A stretch of 64,000 bases of DNA, taken from positions 62,001 to 126,000 of the forward strand of contig JBQLZQ010000070.1 of the NCBI GenBank assembly GCA_052168355.1, written 5' to 3'. The notes below the pieces were generated by a model, which made no database searches, had not been told where the DNA came from, and worked only from the letters and a program-made list of their open reading frames with translations. How positions within the stretch are numbered: position 1 is the stretch's first letter; every line of letters begins with the position of its first letter. The translations under genes and the position numbers were made by a program. The stretch is from JBQLZQ01 sp052168355 (lineage in GTDB: Bacteria > Pseudomonadota > Alphaproteobacteria > DSM-16000 > Inquilinaceae). Below are positions 60,246-64,000 of the stretch, piece after piece.

Positions 60246-61331
60246 CTAAGTCAGAATTCTCCCCATCGCCACCATGTCGGCGTAGCATCCGTCGACAACG
60301 GCGCCCCGGCGCGCCACCGCTTCCACATCGAACCCGCGCGCCTCGTAGAAACGGCGGCCGCGCACATTGTGGGCAAAGACCTCCAGAGACAGTCGGTGGC
60401 CGCCCCGCCCCCGCGCCCATGCTTCCAACGATTCCATCAATCTCGTGCCGATTCCCGCCGCCCAGTAGGCGCGGAGCACCGCCATGCCCAGGGTAATGTC
60501 GGCGCGCCGACCGGCGCCGGGGCCCGCCTGGCCGCCGATGGTGCCGACGATCCGGCCGTCGATAAAGGCCGCGGCCCGAAACCGGTCGGGCCGGCCGACT
60601 TCCGCGGCCAGGAAGGCCCGCGTGGCGTCGGGTGTCGCGGCCGCCTCGTCCGGCGCGCGCATCACGAAACTCGTTTCACAGCGCATTTGCCGGTCAAAGG
60701 CATGGTGGGCCGGCGCATCGGCGACCGTCAGCGGCCGAATCGCCACCCGGTCGGCATCCGCCGGAAGGGACGGCGCTTCCAGCAGCAGGGGGGCGCACAT
60801 TTCTCCCCCGTCGGCGATCAGCAGCTTGCCCATCCGCACCTCGTCGTGCCAGCGGCCGTCGCCGCGCACGGTCTCCCGACACAGACCTTCATGGACGTAA
60901 CGAAACTTGTCGCCCAGCGCGATCGCCCGCTCATGGTCGACGCGGACCGCATATCCCAACCGGCGTAGGCCGCGATCGACGGCCCATTGCTCGGCCGCGC
61001 GCATCAGCGTGCTTCCGACCCCACACCCCATCCGTTCCGGGCGCACGCCGATCTCCAGGGTGGCGGTATCGGCGTTGCGGCGATACCGGCCCGGGCGAAT
61101 CGCGGCATAGCCCTTCGGCCCATCCGGCCGCTCGGCCAGCAGGACGGCGGTGTGACGGCCGGTCGGCATCGAAAGTTCGTCCCGGTCATCGAGCCACTCC
61201 GGCAATTCGTCCGGCGCGCGGACACAAAATGGGTTGCCGCCATCGACCACGGCAACCAGACCACGGATTGCCGCCGCGTCGATCGCCGCCGCTTCCCGAA
61301 CGGTCATCCTGCATGCTGTCGAAGCGACCAC
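60246..61331 (-). CDS. Two-domain GNAT acetyltransferase
   Basis: 361 residues with two GNAT domains. The first (about 9-170) has the acetyl-CoA loop MGCGVGSTLM. The second (about 195-355) has AYWAAGIGTRLMESLEAWARG and ends like RimJ-type enzymes (FYEARGFDVE). Duplicated GNATs include mycothiol synthase-like and antibiotic-acetylating forms, but no specific match is recognised. The start may be the GTG at 61331, with GGAA six bases upstream, or the ATG at 61307. A palindromic site lies immediately upstream. Confidence 0.8.
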   Translation of the reverse strand: MVASTACRMTVREAAAIDAAAIRGLVAVVDGGNPFCVRAPDELPEWLDDRDELSMPTGRHTAVLLAERPDGPKGYAAIRPGRYRRNADTATLEIGVRPERMGCGVGSTLMRAAEQWAVDRGLRRLGYAVRVDHERAIALGDKFRYVHEGLCRETVRGDGRWHDEVRMGKLLIADGGEMCAPLLLEAPSLPADADRVAIRPLTVADAPAHHAFDRQMRCETSFVMRAPDEAAATPDATRAFLAAEVGRPDRFRAAAFIDGRIVGTIGGQAGPGAGRRADITLGMAVLRAYWAAGIGTRLMESLEAWARGRGGHRLSLEVFAHNVRGRRFYEARGFDVEAVARRGAVVDGCYADMVAMGRILT

Positions 61332-61334
61332 AAT

Positions 61335-61367
61335 CTATTCCGAATAGAGAAAACTTCCGATATCGGA
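61335..61367 (-). promoter_or_regulatory. Two palindromes upstream of the GNAT gene
   Basis: CTATTCCGAATAG (61335-61347) and TCCGATATCGGA (61356-61367), both perfect, followed by a further ATCGGA half-site at 61371-61376. They lie within 45 bp of the GNAT start in the short gap after the chloride-channel gene. An operator for an unidentified regulator is likely. Confidence 0.5.
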
Positions 61368-61393
61368 TATATCGGACAAGCGGACGGCCCCTG

Positions 61394-63217
61394 TCAAGCC
61401 CGGGACCGGTCCCTTCGCCGCACCGCCTCGCCGCGCTCCTCGGCGCGGGCCTGCATCAGGGCCCGGTGATAGGCCAGCATCACGTCGTGTTCGTGAACGA
61501 ACCCGACCACATGACGGGCCTCCCGATCATCGACGACCGCGATATGGCTTTCACCGGCCTGGTCCATCAGCCGCATCGCGGCACGGATATCGTCCGCGGC
61601 CTCCAGCATCGGTGGATCCGGGCGGGCCAGCGCGGCGGCAGTGCGGCGCACCGGGGCCTCGGAATCGGCTTCGTCGGCGGCATGGGCCTCGGCCTCCGCC
61701 AGATCGACCAGCGTGATCACGCCGATCAGGGTGTTGGCGTCCCCCAGAACCAGCAATTCGCCGTAGCGCGCGGTGCGCAGCCGTTCGTGAACCTCGTCCC
61801 AGTCGGCGTTGGGGGCGATGGCGGCATAGTCGCGCTTCATCACATGGCTGACCCGGACCTGGCGGAGCAGCGCCACCTCCCGCCCGCCTTCCAGGACGAT
61901 ACCGCGCCGCTCGAGCTGCCAGGTGAACAGGCTTTTCCCCAGGACCTGATCGATCAGGGTCGAGGCGATGACCACGGCCACCATCAGGGCAATGGTCAGC
62001 GCGTAGTCCCCCGACATCTCGAACACGATGAGGATGGTCGAGATGGGAGCGCCCAGCACCGCCCCCGCGACGGCTCCCATGCCGACCAGCGTATAGGCCC
62101 CATGGCCGGAGGACAGATCGGGGAAAGCGCCGGTGGCGATGACACCAAAGGCGCCGCCGGTCATGGCCCCGACGAACAGCGCCGGGCTGAACACGCCGCC
62201 GCCGAACCCGCATCCCAGGCTGATCGCGGTGGCTCCCGTCTTGAGGACGATCAGGGCCAGCAGCAGCCACAGCGGCAACATCTCTTTCAGGGCCGCGTCG
62301 GTCGCTTCGTAGCCGACCCCCAGCACCTGCGGAAAAGCCAGCGCGACAAGGCCCAAGATCAGACCGCCCGCCATCGGACGCAGCACGAGCGGCGGGTCAA
62401 GGCGCTTGACCGTGTCCTGGGCCGCGATCACCGACCACATGAACAGCCCGGCGACCAGCGCGCTGACCACGCCCAGCAAGGCGAAGGCCGGGAACTCCAG
62501 GAACGAGACGATCTCGTAGTCCTTCGGCAATACAAAGGCCGGGAAGTCACCGTAATAGAGCCGGCTGACCACCGTCCCCATTACCGACGCCAGAACGATG
62601 GGGGCGAAGGCGCTGAGCGCGTAGTGCCCGATCACCACCTCCAGCGCGAAGAAAACCCCGGCTATGGGGGCGTTGAAGCTGGCGGCCACTGCCGACGCGA
62701 CACCGCACCCGAACAGGGTGCGCAGCAGCGACGCCGACATGCCGAGCCGACGTCCCAGGAAGGACCCGATGGTGGCGCCCAGATGCACCACCGGCCCCTC
62801 GCGCCCGGTCGAGGCGCCGACACCCAGGGAGACGGCGCTGACCAAGGCCGCCCCCGACCCGACACGCAGCGGAATGTGGCCGCCGCGCAGGGCGCACGCC
62901 TCCATCACGTCGGGCACGGCCCGGGCCCGTTGCCCCGGCATGAGGTAGCGCAACAGCAGCCCGACCACGAGCCCGCCCAGGGTCGGCGCCAGAACGATGT
63001 GCCACCATGGCAGGGCCGCGACCCGGCTGGCCATGGTTTCCGAACCGAACCCATAGAACAGGAATTGGACGCCGCTCAATCCCAGCCGGAACAGAATGGC
63101 GCCGCCGGCCGCGGCGACCCCGACCACGACGGCCAGTATGGCCAGGACAAGTTGATCGTTCCGATAAATACGGCGCAGATGGACGCGTCCGCGGGTCAGG
63201 AGGCGCTGAAGGGGCAT
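61394..63217 (-). CDS. ClC-type chloride channel or Cl-/H+ antiporter with CBS pair
   Basis: 607 residues: a voltage-gated ClC domain (about 25-430) and two C-terminal CBS domains (about 450-590). The gating glutamate is E140 in GREGP, and GGGVFSPALFVGAMTGG is the third selectivity block. The first filter motif reads ARAVPDVMEA instead of GSGIP, a known subfamily variation. CBS domains suggest nucleotide regulation. I chose the ATG at 63217 over an in-frame TTG at 63223. It is divergent from the small GNAT gene across 105 bp. Confidence 0.92.
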   Translation of the reverse strand: MPLQRLLTRGRVHLRRIYRNDQLVLAILAVVVGVAAAGGAILFRLGLSGVQFLFYGFGSETMASRVAALPWWHIVLAPTLGGLVVGLLLRYLMPGQRARAVPDVMEACALRGGHIPLRVGSGAALVSAVSLGVGASTGREGPVVHLGATIGSFLGRRLGMSASLLRTLFGCGVASAVAASFNAPIAGVFFALEVVIGHYALSAFAPIVLASVMGTVVSRLYYGDFPAFVLPKDYEIVSFLEFPAFALLGVVSALVAGLFMWSVIAAQDTVKRLDPPLVLRPMAGGLILGLVALAFPQVLGVGYEATDAALKEMLPLWLLLALIVLKTGATAISLGCGFGGGVFSPALFVGAMTGGAFGVIATGAFPDLSSGHGAYTLVGMGAVAGAVLGAPISTILIVFEMSGDYALTIALMVAVVIASTLIDQVLGKSLFTWQLERRGIVLEGGREVALLRQVRVSHVMKRDYAAIAPNADWDEVHERLRTARYGELLVLGDANTLIGVITLVDLAEAEAHAADEADSEAPVRRTAAALARPDPPMLEAADDIRAAMRLMDQAGESHIAVVDDREARHVVGFVHEHDVMLAYHRALMQARAEERGEAVRRRDRSRA

Positions 63218-63322
63218 GCCCAACGGGTTCCCGTAAAGTGGCTTTGACAGGATAGCGGATGGCGATTACTCAAACTTCTCCCCTCCTTGTCAGGCCTATC
63301 AGTGTCAGGACCAGCAGTCGCC

Positions 63323-63829
63323 ATGACCGACCCGCGCCCCCATGTCCGGCCCGCCGTCGCCGACGACGCAGCGTTCATCCTGGCCATGATCCGCGAATTG
63401 GCCCGCTTCGAAAAGGCCGAGGATCAGGTCCGGGCGACGGAAGCCGATCTGAGACGGGACGGCTGGGGTCCCCAGCCACGGTTCGAAGCCCTGATCGGGG
63501 AGAGGGACGGCATGGCCGAAGGCTTTGCCCTGTTTTATCCCACCTATTCCACCTGGGAGGGACGGGCCGGTCTGTTCCTGGAAGACCTCTACGTCAGGCC
63601 CGGGGCGCGCGGCTCCGGCCTGGGCCAGGCGCTTGTGGCCGCCGTCGCCGCCCTGGCGGTCGAGCGGGGCTGTCCGCGGTTGGAGCTCAATGTCCTGGAC
63701 TGGAACCCGGCCCGCGACTTCTACCGGCGACTGGGTATCGAGCACCTGACCGAGTGGCTGCCCTATCGCGTCGCCGGCGCGTCCCTGACTGCCCTGGCGG
63801 CGCGGGCGGCATCGGGCCCGGACAGCTGA
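63323..63829 (+). CDS. GNAT-family N-acetyltransferase, diamine-acetyltransferase-like
   Basis: 168 residues, single GNAT domain. It resembles spermidine/thialysine acetyltransferases: VRPAVADDAAFILAMIRELARFE, GRAGLFLEDLYVRP, the acetyl-CoA loop RGSGLGQAL (about 104-112) and LNVLDWNPARDFYRRLG. The likely substrate is a polyamine or a lysine analogue, by similarity only. The ATG at 63323 is preferred to a TTG at 63287. Its stop lies ten bases from the convergent pentapeptide gene. Confidence 0.85.
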   Translation: MTDPRPHVRPAVADDAAFILAMIRELARFEKAEDQVRATEADLRRDGWGPQPRFEALIGERDGMAEGFALFYPTYSTWEGRAGLFLEDLYVRPGARGSGLGQALVAAVAALAVERGCPRLELNVLDWNPARDFYRRLGIEHLTEWLPYRVAGASLTALAARAASGPDS

Positions 63830-63839
63830 TCACCGGCAG

Positions 63840-64000
63840 TCAGTGACACTGGCCGACGGACCCCTCGGCGCAAATGCGCGACCCGTCGCCCCAAATCGCG
63901 CCCGACAGATCGGCGTTGCGCAGGTCCGTCCCGGTCAGGCGCGCGTTCGTCAAATCGGCATTCCGCAGGATCGCGTTGACCAGCTTGGCGTTGCGAAGGT
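63840..64000 (-). CDS. Pentapeptide-repeat protein, C-terminal part
   Basis: Cut by the right window edge; only the last 52 codons are present. The reading LRNAKLVNAILRNADLTNAR and onward shows five-residue repeats of the A(N/D)Lxx type, which form a right-handed quadrilateral beta helix. The end, IWGDGSRICAEGSVGQCH, has two cysteines and looks like the C-terminal cap of secreted or periplasmic members. Its function cannot be assigned from this fragment. Confidence 0.8.
   Translation of the reverse strand, partial: LRNAKLVNAILRNADLTNARLTGTDLRNADLSGAIWGDGSRICAEGSVGQCH

Noticed and set aside
57747..60968. A 1073-codon plus-strand open frame
   Set aside because: Antisense to uvrD and the GNAT gene; no domain seen.
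60632..63247. An 871-codon plus-strand open frame
   Set aside because: Antisense to the ClC channel and GNAT genes; low-complexity Gln/His/Arg composition.

Overview
The window is GC-rich, densely coded DNA from an alphaproteobacterium, most likely Rhodospirillales-like. The main reasons are the complete division and cell-wall (dcw) cluster running into lpxC and then bamD-recN-ligA, an FtsZ with a long linker, a DUF1127 protein, a glpSTPQUV-type glycerol transporter, and boxes of the alphaproteobacterial LexA form GAAC-N7-GAAC. The family-level assignment is inference. No tRNA, rRNA, insertion sequence or CRISPR array was seen. A 100-base N run at 35173-35272, inside a tandem repeat, marks an assembly gap.

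Layout. 1-8.5 kb: a truncated DUF5131 gene with a LexA-like box, a 5-oxoprolinase-type hydantoinase, a TerB/DnaJ co-chaperone, an ABC-F ATPase, an EamA exporter and a pirin. 8.6-9.0 kb: RNase P RNA. 9.3-29.8 kb: the dcw cluster in the order mraZ, mraZ, rsmH, ftsL, ftsI, murE, murF, mraY, murD, ftsW, murG, murC, murB, ddl, ftsQ, ftsA, ftsZ, then a strong terminator and lpxC. Most genes overlap by 1-13 bases, so they are probably translated as one coupled unit. The unusual part is the front: two mraZ genes, separated by an AT-rich gap that carries a second copy of the LexA-like box. 30.0-34.7 kb: bamD, recN, ligA. 34.7-35.8 kb: a tandem array of 140-142 bp units with hairpins.

35.8-45.0 kb (minus strand): pepP, glpR and the glycerol ABC transporter glpS-T-P-Q-U-V. 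Its two ATPase subunits carry complementary defects, which suggests one active and one degenerate ATP site. 45.2-46.4 kb: a DUF1127 gene and prmA, converging with a 4-base overlap.

46.4-56.5 kb (minus strand throughout): a catabolic island of dhaK, a divergent triose-phosphate-isomerase paralogue, dhaL, an XRE-cupin regulator, a three-part sugar ABC importer, a phosphotriesterase-family hydrolase, a glutamine-amidotransferase-like protein, a PfkB kinase and a BtpA/SgcQ protein. My reading is uptake of a sugar, polyol or lactone-type compound, ring opening or hydrolysis, phosphorylation by the split Dha-type kinase and the PfkB kinase, and isomerisation of a tetrulose or triose phosphate. The substrate is unknown. 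This island is the best candidate in the window for an undescribed pathway.

56.7-64 kb: a cation/calcium-exchanger family protein, UvrD/PcrA helicase, a two-domain GNAT acetyltransferase behind a palindromic operator-like site, a ClC chloride channel with CBS domains, a small GNAT, and the end of a pentapeptide-repeat protein cut by the window edge.
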